Assembly (NCBI GenBank): GCA_013349495.1
Contig: DUZK01000009.1
Location: 1 to 35,684 of the forward strand
From: Deltaproteobacteria bacterium
Lineage (GTDB): Bacteria > Desulfobacterota > Desulfobacteria > Desulfobacterales > SURF-15
Reading direction: 5' to 3'
Length of the DNA stretch: 35,684 nucleotides
The notes under the pieces were generated by a model. The model worked only from the letters and a program-made list of their open reading frames with translations, had not been told where the DNA came from and ran no database searches. This document shows, piece by piece, positions 35,684 through 35,684 of this stretch (position 1 is the stretch's first letter; every line of letters starts with the position of its first letter). A program made the position numbers and the translations under genes.

Positions 35684-35684
35684 G

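Overview
The window has the gene content and repeat style of a Gram-negative sulfate-reducing Desulfobacterota (inference from content only). From left to right it holds four minus-strand genes (TPR/SPOR protein, metallo-beta-lactamase-fold hydrolase, ParA/MinD-like ATPase, and a GspE/PilB-like protein with degenerate catalytic motifs). A complete division/cell-wall (dcw) cluster follows on the plus strand: mraZ-rsmH-ftsL-ftsI-murE-murF-mraY-murD-ftsW-murG-murC-murB-ftsQ-ftsA-ftsZ. After it come a radical SAM protein, a minus-strand HDOD-GAF-histidine kinase, and an Rnf locus (tetraheme cytochrome c, rnfC-D-G-E-A, and an rnfB fused to a GltD/NfnL-type NAD(P)H oxidoreductase). The most interesting signal is the Rnf locus. 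RnfC has lost the motifs associated with FMN/NADH binding, RnfD has lost its SGAT flavinylation motif, RnfB has gained a complete FAD/NADPH oxidoreductase module, and a membrane-anchored tetraheme cytochrome precedes rnfC. A second theme is a set of intergenic elements made of degenerate 7-bp or 8-bp tandem units, usually in head-to-head (hairpin) arrays, several of which encode the ends of neighbouring proteins. No rRNA, tRNA or CRISPR was recognised.
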